From Fusibacter bizertensis (GTDB lineage Bacteria; Bacillota; Clostridia; Peptostreptococcales; Acidaminobacteraceae): 64,000 bases of DNA. How positions within the stretch are numbered: position 1 is the stretch's first letter; every line of letters begins with the position of its first letter. This document shows, piece after piece, positions 17,691-26,506 of this stretch. Below the pieces are notes generated by a model, which had not been told where the DNA came from, made no database searches, and was given only the letters and a program-made list of their open reading frames with translations. Position numbers and translations under genes: made by a program. The stretch is taken from assembly GCF_029914245.1 (NCBI RefSeq), contig NZ_JARYZI010000005.1, positions 186,001 to 250,000 on the forward strand. Reading direction: 5' to 3'.

Positions 17691-19853
17691 ATGAAGCGTG
17701 GTTTTCTTTTTTTTGTAACGATCATTACGATAATAATGTTTTTTTTCATGAATCAACAATACTATCAAACTGTTTCTTTGACAAAGCAGCACTTTAAATC
17801 AAATCAAAGTATAGCTGAAGAAATTGTTTTCATCGAAGGGGAAATAATTGAGGGCAATATATATGATGATTATTTTATCGCTAGAATTACAAAAGTTAAG
17901 GGGGATAAAGTTGATTTTAAATGGCGTTTATATCATTACACTAAAGATAATAGTCAAGTTAGTGTAGATAATTTATGTTCAAGTTTTATTGCCTCAGTCA
18001 ATCTAAATCAAATTCAGTTTACTTCTGTTAAAAATAAGTCTGGTTTTGATTATGACAAATACCTTTATTCAAAAGGCATCACAAAGCAGTTTAAGATCTT
18101 AGAATTAAAACCGAATCCTGATTACAAGCGTTCATCAATACTCACACTAAAGTCAAAACTATACGGTGAAATCAATACTATTATAGATTCATCATTATCT
18201 GGTAAGTCAAAGGAACTTGTACGTGCGCTGATATTGGGCGACAAGACCAATTTTGAAAATTACTCGATGTATAAAGATCTTGGATTAGCACATTTATTTG
18301 CAATCTCAGGACTTCATTTTGGAATTATATACTACTTTATAAAAAAATGTCTCTCATTTTTACCCTATAATGCTTCAAGCATATTTAGTCTTATTATTTT
18401 AATCATATTACTCATAGTTATTGGCTGGCCATACTCTGCGCAGCGCGCATTTTATATGATCTTATATAACGAAATCACTCAGACCATGGGTAGGAAAAAA
18501 GATATTTATATGAGCATTGCATTTTCATTACTGATTATAATATTAGTTCAACCGCATGCAGTTTTATCAACGTCTATGTACTTGTCTTATTATGCTTATA
18601 TATGTGTTGCATTACTTTATAAAAGTATTTTTAAACACAAAATTAAAAATAAGTATCTAGAAAGTTTGCGTTTTTGTATTGCGATTCAATTGTTATTATT
18701 ACCTGCGAGTCTATATTTTTTTCAAAAGATCAACCTATATAGTTTTTTGTCTAATCTAATATTAGTCCCGATTATCGGCATATTACTACCATTGAGTTTG
18801 TTGTATATAATAATTGCTTTAATTGGCTTTAAAAGTCACCTGTTGATTTTTGCTATAGATAAATTTGTAGGTATTATGAATTTAATTGCTATGCAGATGC
18901 CGCTGAATCTAAGTGCTATTGTTGCATTTAAGCAAAGTGATTTTTTGATAATAGTGTGTATCATACTGGTATATTTCTTATGTCATACAATTTGGCGGCT
19001 TTACAGGGAAAGAAGAAAGTTTCTTATTTATTTAGCTATTGCTTTAATTTTCATTTTTACATGTAGAGATTTTAATTCTTCAAGTCAAATTCAAGTAATT
19101 TCCTATGATGTGGGACATGGTGATATGACTCTGTTGAAATCTAAGAATATTAAGATATTAGTTGATACTGGAGATGGCAAAAATTCATGTGAAACAATTT
19201 TAAGAGGGGAGGGGATACATAGTATAGATGCACTAATTATCACTCATGCGCATCAGGACCATTATGGCGGTGCACTTGAACTTATCAATAACATGAAGAT
19301 CAAATATTTAATCTTAAATGATGAGACCTATGAGTTACTAAAAGATAAAATTAGTAATACTAAAGTAAAAATTCAAATTATCAAATCACATAGATTATCA
19401 ATAGAGTCTATTGGCATTTTAGATGAAAATTTGACAATTGAAGTGATTCCAATTAAAGGTGAGAATTATAAAGATGATCCAAATGAAAATGCGCTGATTA
19501 TAAAAGTAAATGCCCTAACATATTTGGGCTATATACTAAGCGACATCTCAACTGAAATGATTGATACAATTAATGACCTAAATCAAGTTGATTTTGTAAA
19601 ATCTGCCCATCACGGCTCTAAAACTTCATTTAACTCTACGCTGTATAATAGTGATGTTTTAAAACTCGTACTCACTTCATGTAGTAAAAAGTATAATATG
19701 CCTAATATTGATTTTGAAAAAAAATTGCTTGAAAATAAAATTAATCATACGATGACTTATAGAGATGGTGAAACAATCGTAAACCTAAGTAATGGCGAAA
19801 TCAAAGTCAAAACATTATTAAATTCGTCTTTTATTATAACCTGTGAACCTTAA
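17691..19853 (+). CDS. comEC: ComEC/Rec2 DNA-uptake channel protein
   Basis: ComEC carries single-stranded DNA across the membrane during transformation. The product has 720 residues: an N-terminal membrane anchor and DUF4131/OB-like region (about 1-165), a polytopic Competence domain (about 170-450, with LGLAHLFAISGLHFGI), and a C-terminal metallo-beta-lactamase domain with H519-A-H-Q-D-H524 and SAHHGSKTSF. All three expected parts are present and unbroken. The ATG at 17691 follows GGAGG; an in-frame upstream ATG at 17613 would overlap the methyltransferase and has no site. holA follows, as in Bacillus. Confidence 0.94.
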   Translation: MKRGFLFFVTIITIIMFFFMNQQYYQTVSLTKQHFKSNQSIAEEIVFIEGEIIEGNIYDDYFIARITKVKGDKVDFKWRLYHYTKDNSQVSVDNLCSSFIASVNLNQIQFTSVKNKSGFDYDKYLYSKGITKQFKILELKPNPDYKRSSILTLKSKLYGEINTIIDSSLSGKSKELVRALILGDKTNFENYSMYKDLGLAHLFAISGLHFGIIYYFIKKCLSFLPYNASSIFSLIILIILLIVIGWPYSAQRAFYMILYNEITQTMGRKKDIYMSIAFSLLIIILVQPHAVLSTSMYLSYYAYICVALLYKSIFKHKIKNKYLESLRFCIAIQLLLLPASLYFFQKINLYSFLSNLILVPIIGILLPLSLLYIIIALIGFKSHLLIFAIDKFVGIMNLIAMQMPLNLSAIVAFKQSDFLIIVCIILVYFLCHTIWRLYRERRKFLIYLAIALIFIFTCRDFNSSSQIQVISYDVGHGDMTLLKSKNIKILVDTGDGKNSCETILRGEGIHSIDALIITHAHQDHYGGALELINNMKIKYLILNDETYELLKDKISNTKVKIQIIKSHRLSIESIGILDENLTIEVIPIKGENYKDDPNENALIIKVNALTYLGYILSDISTEMIDTINDLNQVDFVKSAHHGSKTSFNSTLYNSDVLKLVLTSCSKKYNMPNIDFEKKLLENKINHTMTYRDGETIVNLSNGEIKVKTLLNSSFIITCEP

Positions 19854-19927
19854 AATTGTTAAATTTAAAAAATCACTACTTTATATTGTAGCATTTTATT
19901 GGTATGATATTGACTGGAGGGACGTAT

Positions 19928-20941
19928 ATGGATTTTATGACATACTTTAAACAACTCAAGTCTAACGAGATTAAGCAAGTGACATTAATAAATGGCGCAG
20001 AAAATTATCTTATCGATAATTTAACAAAATATATTGCAGAGAATTTCTTGATGCAAGCATATATGGACTTCAATCTAACTGTAGTCGACAGTCCTATGGA
20101 CATTGATAGTGTCCAAAGCATTGCTATGACATTACCTTTTTTTGATGAACGTCGTATTGTTTTGTTCCAAAATTCTGGTTTACTTAAAACTATAAAAGAT
20201 GAACAAGAAGAAAAACTTATAAAATTCATTCAGCAATTACCAGAACATATAGTACTCATATTTGCTGAGACTGAGCTAGATAAACGAAAAAAGATATATA
20301 AGCAAATTAACAAAATAGCAGATGTTGTAACAGTTGATCGTCTATCAAGACAGGAACTCGTAAAATGGTGTGCAAAGCGCTTTAAACTTTATCATAAAGA
20401 GGTCGATCTACATGTAATTAGCTTTTTAATTGAGATGATTAATTATCTTGAACCTGAAGCAGATAAAAATCTTTATGATGTTGATAATACCATACGAATG
20501 CTTTCAGGTGTTGATGGAGCTATAACTGAGTCAGTCATCAGACAATATGTAGACATCCCAATTGAACACAATATATTTAAAATGATGGATGCAATGAGTT
20601 CAAAGCACATATCTGAGGCATTAACAATCTTAACGCAACTCATTTCAAGTGGTGAAGCTGAGATTAAAGTATTTTATATGATTAACCAACAATATCGTAA
20701 TATATATAAAACAAAACTGCTTTTAGAAGCAGGGCATAGTAGTCCAACAATTGCTTCCAAATTAGATATACATCCCTTTGTAGCCAAAAAAGCGGGTGGT
20801 TTTGCAAGTCATTTTACTGTAAAGCAGTTAATTGAAATTATAGATGTTTTAGAAGAAGTAGACATTGCTATGAAATCAAGTGTTATTAAACCTTTGTTAT
20901 TAATGGAAAAAGCCTTTTTTCAGATAGGGAATATTGCATAA
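19928..20941 (+). CDS. holA: DNA polymerase III delta subunit
   Basis: HolA is the clamp-loader subunit that opens the beta clamp. The product has 337 residues with an N-terminal HolA_N domain (about 1-125; LINGAENYLIDN and RRIVLFQNS) and a C-terminal domain with HPFVAKKAGGFASHFT and an AMKSSVIKPLLLMEKAFF end that is typical of the family. The ATG at 19928 lies six bases after GGAGGG; an upstream ATG at 19904 precedes that site and is unlikely. Position between comEC and rpsT matches Bacillus yqeN. Confidence 0.93.
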   Translation: MDFMTYFKQLKSNEIKQVTLINGAENYLIDNLTKYIAENFLMQAYMDFNLTVVDSPMDIDSVQSIAMTLPFFDERRIVLFQNSGLLKTIKDEQEEKLIKFIQQLPEHIVLIFAETELDKRKKIYKQINKIADVVTVDRLSRQELVKWCAKRFKLYHKEVDLHVISFLIEMINYLEPEADKNLYDVDNTIRMLSGVDGAITESVIRQYVDIPIEHNIFKMMDAMSSKHISEALTILTQLISSGEAEIKVFYMINQQYRNIYKTKLLLEAGHSSPTIASKLDIHPFVAKKAGGFASHFTVKQLIEIIDVLEEVDIAMKSSVIKPLLLMEKAFFQIGNIA

Positions 20942-20979
20942 GTACTTGGAAGTGATTATAAGTGGTATGACACAAAATT

Positions 20980-21005
20980 AAAAGGCTCCCAAAAGGGAGC
21001 CTTTT
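20980..21005 (+). terminator. holA terminator
   Basis: AAAAGGCTCCC (20980-20990), an AAAA loop and GGGAGCCTTTT (20995-21005) form an 11-bp stem ending in T residues, 38 bases after the holA stop. Confidence 0.88.
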
Positions 21006-21006
21006 A

Positions 21007-21037
21007 AAAAAATGAAAGCGTACTTAACTTGTACGCT
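21007..21037 (-). terminator. rpsT terminator
   Basis: On the minus strand AGCGTAC and GTACGCT (21031-21037 with 21017-21023) form a 7-bp stem with a 7-base loop, followed by a TTTCATTTTTTT tract. It lies about 78 bases after the rpsT stop. Confidence 0.75.
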
Positions 21038-21040
21038 CTT

Positions 21041-21060
21041 TAATATTTGATCAAATATTA
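21041..21060. repeat. Perfect 20-base AT-rich palindrome
   Basis: The whole of 21041-21060 equals its own reverse complement, centred on TTTGATCAAA. It lies between the rpsT stop and the rpsT terminator. As RNA it would be a weak hairpin. It could also be a protein site. No function is evident. Confidence 0.6.
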
Positions 21061-21114
21061 AAATTGACACGGTCATTGATATCGGGGTTTCTCAGAGTGA
21101 ATCCAATTAAACGA

Positions 21115-21381
21115 CTATTCAGCCGCAGCGTTTAATTTTTTTCTAAGTCTTGAGATTTTTCTTGAAGCAGCATTCTTATGGAATAAACCGCTTGCGCCAT
21201 TTTGAGCCATTTTCTTCTCAAAATGATTAAACTTTTCTGTTGCAGAAGCAATGTCACCAGATGCAAGTGCTTCTAAAAATCTTTTTTCAGCAGTTTTGAT
21301 AGCTGATTTTTTAGATTTGTTAAGAGCAGTTTTCTTTTCAATAACATTAATTCTCTTTTTTGCAGATTTGATATTTGCCAT
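21115..21381 (-). CDS. rpsT: 30S ribosomal protein S20
   Basis: S20 is a helical 16S rRNA-binding protein of the small subunit body. The product has 88 residues and begins MANIKSAKKRINVIEKK, the family signature, with a basic three-helix bundle and LFHKNAASRKISRLRKKL at the C-terminus. The start at 21381 is placed after GGAGGTGAAATAC; an upstream ATG at 21390 would overlap that site. It is divergent from lepA as in Bacillus. Confidence 0.97.
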   Translation of the reverse strand: MANIKSAKKRINVIEKKTALNKSKKSAIKTAEKRFLEALASGDIASATEKFNHFEKKMAQNGASGLFHKNAASRKISRLRKKLNAAAE

Positions 21382-21416
21382 GTATTTCACCTCCCCGATA
21401 GTTTTTCAACAGATTT

Positions 21417-21445
21417 ATTCTATCACTTAAGGGGGGTAAGTGCAA
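21417..21445 (-). promoter_or_regulatory. rpsT promoter
   Basis: On the minus strand TTGCAC (21440-21445), 17 bases, TAGAAT (21417-21422). Both hexamers are near consensus, about 36 bases before the start codon. Confidence 0.68.
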
Positions 21446-21472
21446 GTTTTTATTTTAATGAAAGATAAATAT

Positions 21473-21501
21473 TTGAGTCCACAACCTTGGTGTGGTATAA
21501 T
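21473..21501 (+). promoter_or_regulatory. lepA promoter
   Basis: TTGAGT (21473-21478), 17 bases, TATAAT (21496-21501) with an extended TGG directly before the -10. The leader before lepA is about 100 bases; I see no clear structured element in it. Confidence 0.72.
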
Positions 21502-21607
21502 TTATAAGCTAGTTACAAAGAAAAAAGGTAAAAGTTTACAATTACTTCGTTTTAGTTAAGAAGGATATTTAATAGAGTAGGGTAGTCATATAAGGAGGCA
21601 ACATTTA

Positions 21608-23419
21608 ATGTCAAGTGAAAGGCAAAAGTATATTAGGAATTTTTCCATCATTGCACATATCGATCACGGTAAATCAACACTGGCGGATCGACTCATAGAA
21701 AAAACAGGTTTGCTTACACATCGTGAGATGAAAGAACAAATCCTAGATAGTATGGATTTAGAGAGAGAAAGAGGCATAACCATTAAACTTAACAGCACAC
21801 GTTTAGTTTATAAAGCTAACGATGGTCATGAGTATCTTCTTAACCTCATAGATACACCAGGTCATGTTGACTTCACATATGAAGTTTCTCGTTCGTTAGC
21901 CGCTTGTGAAGGCGCGATACTTGTGGTTGATGCAACTCAGGGTGTTGAAGCTCAGACATTGGCTAATGTACATTTAGCGGATGAACAAGGTTTAACGATT
22001 GTTCCTGTACTGAACAAAATTGACCTTCCAAGTTCTAGACCAGAAGAAGTGATCCAAGAGATCGAAGATGTTATCGGCATAGTAGCAGAAGATGCACCTC
22101 AAATTTCTGCAAAAGAAGGGCGTAATATTGAAGATGTACTTGAAAAAATCGTAGCTGACGTGCCACCGCCAACTGGAGATGAAGAAGCGCCACTAAAAGC
22201 GCTCATATTCGACTCCTATTATGACAGCTATAAAGGAGCAGTTGCCTATATTCGTGTTATGGAAGGCGTAGTAAAAAAAGGCGATAAAATTTTAATGATG
22301 GCTACAAATAAAAAATTCGAAGTAGTTGAAGTTGGTATTAGCGTGCCAGGCCCTCTACCTATTGATGAACTTCGTGCAGGTGATGTTGGTTATGTCACTG
22401 CGAGCATAAAGAACGTGAAAGATTGTCGTGTAGGTGATACAATTACAAGTAGTGTAAAACCAACTGAAGTTGCTCTACCAGGTTATAAGAAAGCGACCCC
22501 TATGGTTTATTGCGGTATATATCCTGCAGAAGGTCAAAGCTACGATGAAATTAGAGATGCACTTGAGAAACTTCAACTTAATGATGCAGCTTTATCTTTC
22601 GAACCAGAAACTTCAGTAGCGCTTGGGTTCGGTTTTAGATGTGGCTTTTTAGGATTGTTACATCTAGAAATTATTGAACAACGTATTGATCGTGAATTTG
22701 ATCTAGATATAATTGCAACAGCTCCTAGTGTAATTTATCGAGTTACTAAAAATGATGGTGAAATTTTAATGATTCAAAATCCATCTAATTTACCTCCTAT
22801 TACTGAGATTAGTACCATGGAAGAACCGATCGTCAAAGCCAATATAATTGTACCAAATGAATATGTCGGTAATATCATGGAACTCTGTCAAAATAGAAGA
22901 GGCGATTTGATTCATATGGATTATCTTGACCCTAAAAGGGTCGTATTACATTATGAATTGCCACTCAACGAAGTAATCTACGACTTCTTTGATGCCTTAA
23001 AATCAAAAACAAGAGGCTACGGCTCATTAGATTATGATTTCCTTGAATATAGAGTATCTGAACTTGTTAAGTTAGATGTTCTACTAAACAAAGATTTAAT
23101 AGATGCGTTTTCAATGATTGTTCACAAATCCAAAGCTGAATCAAGAGGTCGTATTATATGTGAACGATTAAAAGATGTTATTCCAAGACAAATGTTTACG
23201 ATCCCTATCCAAGCAGCTGTTGGAGCAAAGGTAATCGCAAGAGAAACCATTAGCGCGCTTAGGAAAGATGTTCTCGCAAAATGTTATGGTGGCGATATCT
23301 CTCGTAAGAAAAAATTACTAGAAAAGCAAAAAGAGGGTAAAAAGAAAATGAGACAACTTGGAAATGTGGAAGTACCACAACAAGCGTTTTTATCTGTCCT
23401 CAAATTTGATGATAACTAA
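21608..23419 (+). CDS. lepA: Elongation factor 4 (translational GTPase LepA)
   Basis: LepA is a ribosome-associated GTPase that acts in initiation or back-translocation. The product has 603 residues, full length. G1 is AHIDHGKST (16-24), followed by RGITIK (switch I), DTPGHVDF (G3), NKIDLP (G4), then EF-G-like domains II, III and V and the LepA-only C-terminal domain with [21 protein letters not shown] split at about 560-580. The start follows AGGAGG. hemW is next, as usual in Firmicutes. Confidence 0.97.
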   Translation: MSSERQKYIRNFSIIAHIDHGKSTLADRLIEKTGLLTHREMKEQILDSMDLERERGITIKLNSTRLVYKANDGHEYLLNLIDTPGHVDFTYEVSRSLAACEGAILVVDATQGVEAQTLANVHLADEQGLTIVPVLNKIDLPSSRPEEVIQEIEDVIGIVAEDAPQISAKEGRNIEDVLEKIVADVPPPTGDEEAPLKALIFDSYYDSYKGAVAYIRVMEGVVKKGDKILMMATNKKFEVVEVGISVPGPLPIDELRAGDVGYVTASIKNVKDCRVGDTITSSVKPTEVALPGYKKATPMVYCGIYPAEGQSYDEIRDALEKLQLNDAALSFEPETSVALGFGFRCGFLGLLHLEIIEQRIDREFDLDIIATAPSVIYRVTKNDGEILMIQNPSNLPPITEISTMEEPIVKANIIVPNEYVGNIMELCQNRRGDLIHMDYLDPKRVVLHYELPLNEVIYDFFDALKSKTRGYGSLDYDFLEYRVSELVKLDVLLNKDLIDAFSMIVHKSKAESRGRIICERLKDVIPRQMFTIPIQAAVGAKVIARETISALRKDVLAKCYGGDISRKKKLLEKQKEGKKKMRQLGNVEVPQQAFLSVLKFDDN

Positions 23420-23426
23420 ACTTTGG

Positions 23427-23450
23427 GGCAATCTTCGGATTGCCTTTTTT
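23427..23450 (+). terminator. Terminator between lepA and hemW
   Basis: GGCAATC (23427-23433), a TTCG tetraloop and GATTGCC (23438-23444) are followed by six T. It starts eight bases after the lepA stop, so hemW is transcribed by read-through or from its own promoter. Confidence 0.9.
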
Positions 23451-23473
23451 GTTCCTTAAGAAAGGAGCTCAAC

Positions 23474-24643
23474 ATGCCAAAACAAATAAAACTCAACCCA
23501 CTTAGTATTTATATACACATTCCTTTCTGTGTTAGCAAATGTGCCTATTGTGATTTTATATCTCATAGAGTTGGTGATTTTGAAATCAATGGTGGTGTAG
23601 AAGCGTATTTCAATTCACTTAAAACTGAGATCAGTCTATATAGTGGGTTACTTGAAAAGAGTAAAGTTAGATCAATCTATATTGGTGGAGGTACACCAAG
23701 TTCAGTTGATGGAAAATTTATTCATAATCTGATTATGCAGCTTAAATCCTTAGCAAATTTTTCAGATGAAATTGAAATCACATTAGAGGTCAATCCGGGC
23801 ACTTTAACTGAAGAAAAGCTCAACCATTATATTGCAAGTGGTATTAACAGAATTTCAATGGGATTACAAACGACCAACGATCAGCTGTTGCATAAAATAG
23901 GTAGAATTCATTCAACCAATGACTTTATGACTTCGTATGAGGCAATAAAGCGAGCAGGCATTGAAAACTTAAGTCTTGATCTTATGTTTGGTTTACCGGG
24001 ACAAACAATTAAAGATATTGAAAACGCAATACATTTAGTTGGTATATTAAAGCCAAAACATGTATCAGCCTATTCACTTAAAATTGAAGAAGGTACACCA
24101 CTTTCTGAATCATATCAAAAGGGAAGTATTACTTTACCAGATGAACAACTGGAGAGAGATATGTATCATTTGCTAATCAATGGTTTAGCTGAAAAAGGAA
24201 TTATGCAATATGAGTTAAGCAACTTTTCATCAGCTAGCTTTGAATCAAAGCACAATTTGGTATATTGGGAAAACGAGGCTTATCTCGGTCTTGGGGTTTC
24301 AGCTCATTCTAAACTCAATAACGAACGCTTTTCAAATACAAGTCGAATCTATGATTATTCTAAATTATTGAGCGAAGGGAAATTACCAATTGTTGAGAAG
24401 GAATTTATAGATACATCAGAAGATTTATTTGAAAGCATCATGTTAGGACTTAGGTTAAATAAAGGTGTTTCTATTAATAAACTCAATCAGAAATATAATA
24501 TTGATTTTAATGTAAAGTATGCGAATGCACTTGAGAACTTATTAAAGCAAGGTTTAGTAATACTTACTGAAGATATCCTTAAACTTACAATAAAAGGAAT
24601 GGATTTATCAAATCAGGTTTTCCTTCAATTTATGGAAGATTAA
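23474..24643 (+). CDS. hemW: HemW, radical SAM heme chaperone
   Basis: HemW is a radical SAM protein related to oxygen-independent coproporphyrinogen oxidase that binds and delivers heme. The product has 389 residues. The iron-sulfur cluster site is C19-VSK-C23-AY-C26, followed by YIGGGTPSS, EVNPG and DLMFGLPGQT. It has the HemW C-terminal domain and lacks the N-terminal extension of true HemN, so HemW is favoured. The start is the ATG at 23474 after AAAGGAG; an upstream in-frame TTG at 23423 lies inside the lepA terminator and is rejected. Confidence 0.93.
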   Translation: MPKQIKLNPLSIYIHIPFCVSKCAYCDFISHRVGDFEINGGVEAYFNSLKTEISLYSGLLEKSKVRSIYIGGGTPSSVDGKFIHNLIMQLKSLANFSDEIEITLEVNPGTLTEEKLNHYIASGINRISMGLQTTNDQLLHKIGRIHSTNDFMTSYEAIKRAGIENLSLDLMFGLPGQTIKDIENAIHLVGILKPKHVSAYSLKIEEGTPLSESYQKGSITLPDEQLERDMYHLLINGLAEKGIMQYELSNFSSASFESKHNLVYWENEAYLGLGVSAHSKLNNERFSNTSRIYDYSKLLSEGKLPIVEKEFIDTSEDLFESIMLGLRLNKGVSINKLNQKYNIDFNVKYANALENLLKQGLVILTEDILKLTIKGMDLSNQVFLQFMED

Positions 24644-24656
24644 TCCGAACATGTAA

Positions 24657-24691
24657 AGATACTAAGTCAAATCTGATTTAGTATCTTTTTT
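24657..24691 (+). terminator. hemW terminator
   Basis: AGATACTAA (24657-24665) pairs with TTAGTATCT (24678-24686), an inner TCA/TGA can add pairs, and T residues follow. It separates hemW from the hrcA heat-shock operon. Confidence 0.82.
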
Positions 24692-24759
24692 CACGTCTAT
24701 ATGACTAAATAAAGTTTATGAATTATATGTAAATAGACTATTAATTGTTAAATAGATTC

Positions 24760-24788
24760 TTGACAACACTGCCACCAAGCTGTATATT
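24760..24788 (+). promoter_or_regulatory. Vegetative promoter of the hrcA-grpE-dnaK-dnaJ operon
   Basis: TTGACA (24760-24765), 17 bases, TATATT (24783-24788). The transcription start would fall just before or in the CIRCE operator, the classic layout for HrcA control. Confidence 0.85.
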
Positions 24789-24798
24789 ATTTATAGAA

Positions 24799-24825
24799 TT
24801 AGCACTCATATAGAGCGAGTGCTAA
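24799..24825 (+). promoter_or_regulatory. CIRCE operator (HrcA-binding inverted repeat)
   Basis: TTAGCACTC (24799-24807), nine bases, GAGTGCTAA (24817-24825) matches the CIRCE consensus at every position. HrcA, the next gene, binds it and represses the chaperone operon. The right arm ends 17 bases before the hrcA ATG, so it is in the transcribed leader. Confidence 0.98.
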
Positions 24826-24842
24826 CAAAGGTAGGTGATCTA

Positions 24843-25868
24843 ATGTTATCGGATAGACAAATAAAAATATTAGAAGCGATAATTAGTGACTTTATTGATA
24901 CAGCGCAACCTGTTGGTTCAAGAACTATTTCTAAAAAATATCCACTCGGAATTAGCTCTGCAACTATAAGAAACGAAATGGCTGATCTTGAAGAATTAGG
25001 TTATCTGCTACAGCCTCACACCTCAGCAGGAAGAATTCCTTCTGATCTTGGCTATAGATTATATGTTGATTCTTTAGTATATGAAAATAGTATCTCATCA
25101 CGAGATAAAGAAATCATTCAGTCTCTTTTATTAAACAAAATAATTGAAGCGGGTGATATCGCTAAGCAAACAGTTAAACTATTAACGGATTTTACACATT
25201 TAGTTGCTGTTGTTTCTATACCGAAGTTTAACAAGTGTAAGCTTGCCAACCTTAAATTGATTAAAGTTTCTGATTCAAAAGTATTATTAATTCTAGTGAC
25301 GGATACAGGCATTGTTAAAAATATTCAATTAGCTTTATCCAATACTGAACAATTTGTATTAGATAAAATATCTGATACGATGGTTTCTCATCTTAGTGGA
25401 GAAACAATTGAAAATATTGATGTCCGATCTATTTCCAAAATGAAAGAAAAACTTAGTATGTTTGGTAATATAGTAGATTATCTAATACCTATATTGCGCG
25501 ATGCTTTAAAAAGCTTAAATGGAACTGAATTATATGTTGATGGTGTTTCAAATTTACTTTCAACATTTGAGTTCTCAGACACCGAAAAAGCACGTCACAT
25601 CTTTGATTTCTTAAAAAATGACAATCAACTTGTTGAACTATTTGACAGTTTACCTTCAGATAAACTAAGTATTAAAATTGGTACTGAAATTGGCGTAGAA
25701 CTGTTAGATGATTGTAGTATAGTTGCTTCATCTTATCATGTTGATGGGAACAATGCAGGTCGAATACTTGTTCTTGGTCCAAAACGCATGGATTATGGTG
25801 CAATTGTTTCAACAGTTAATTATATCAGCAACACTTTGTCAGATGTTTTTTCAGGAATCTATCTATAA
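24843..25868 (+). CDS. hrcA: Heat-inducible transcription repressor HrcA
   Basis: HrcA represses chaperone genes through CIRCE and needs GroEL for activity. The product has 341 residues: an N-terminal winged helix (about 1-75; SSATIRNEMADLEELGYL, HTSAGRIPSD), a GAF-like middle and the HrcA C-terminal dimer domain (GILVLGPKRMDY-like end). The ATG at 24843 follows AAAGGTAGG; an upstream GTG at 24819 lies inside the CIRCE arm and is rejected. First gene of the operon, so it represses itself. Confidence 0.96.
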   Translation: MLSDRQIKILEAIISDFIDTAQPVGSRTISKKYPLGISSATIRNEMADLEELGYLLQPHTSAGRIPSDLGYRLYVDSLVYENSISSRDKEIIQSLLLNKIIEAGDIAKQTVKLLTDFTHLVAVVSIPKFNKCKLANLKLIKVSDSKVLLILVTDTGIVKNIQLALSNTEQFVLDKISDTMVSHLSGETIENIDVRSISKMKEKLSMFGNIVDYLIPILRDALKSLNGTELYVDGVSNLLSTFEFSDTEKARHIFDFLKNDNQLVELFDSLPSDKLSIKIGTEIGVELLDDCSIVASSYHVDGNNAGRILVLGPKRMDYGAIVSTVNYISNTLSDVFSGIYL

Positions 25869-25892
25869 ACAGTAGACGAAAGGAGAGTTTAA

Positions 25893-26480
25893 TTGGCAAA
25901 GTCAAATAAAAAAACAAAAAAGGCAGATGAAGACATGAGTAAAAAAAAGGCAGAAGAAAGCAAGGTAAAAGTTGAAGCTGAAATTTCCAATGACACAGCT
26001 GATACTGAAGAAAATAGTGCAAAAACATCTGAAGTTTCAGTAGAATCGCTTAAGTCTGAGATTGATCAGTTAAATGATAAATTTTTAAGACTTAACGCTG
26101 AATATCAGAATTACAGAAAAAGAGTAGAAAAAGAAAAGAATGATATTTTCAAGTATGGTTCTGAAAAATTATTCGTTGAAATGTTACCAATTATGGATAA
26201 CTTTGAAAGAGCACTTTCAGCAAGTGAGCAAGAAAATATTGAGAGTAAAGTTTTAGATGGTATTAAGATGATCAAAAAATCACTTGACGAATTATTTGAT
26301 CGCAATGGCGTTAAAAAGATTGAAGCAATGGGAATGCCATTTGATCCTATAAAGCACCACGCAGTTATGACTGTTGAATCGGAAGATGAAAATAATGATC
26401 ATGTTATAGAAGTTTTCCAAGATGGCTACGCATTAAACGACAAAGTGATTAGACCAAGCATGGTTAAAGTATCACATTAA
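25893..26480 (+). CDS. grpE: Nucleotide exchange factor GrpE
   Basis: GrpE drives ADP release from DnaK. The product has 195 residues: a lysine- and glutamate-rich disordered start (1-45), a long coiled-coil helix (about 48-105, with LRLNAEYQNYRKRVEKEK) and a C-terminal beta domain with GVKKIEAMGMPFDPIKHHAV. The TTG at 25893 is nine bases after AAAGGAG; a later ATG at 25935 is possible but has no site. Spacing to hrcA and dnaK is 24 and 26 bases. Confidence 0.95.
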   Translation: MAKSNKKTKKADEDMSKKKAEESKVKVEAEISNDTADTEENSAKTSEVSVESLKSEIDQLNDKFLRLNAEYQNYRKRVEKEKNDIFKYGSEKLFVEMLPIMDNFERALSASEQENIESKVLDGIKMIKKSLDELFDRNGVKKIEAMGMPFDPIKHHAVMTVESEDENNDHVIEVFQDGYALNDKVIRPSMVKVSH

Positions 26481-26506
26481 TCGAAAATATAAGGAGGAAT
26501 TAAACA

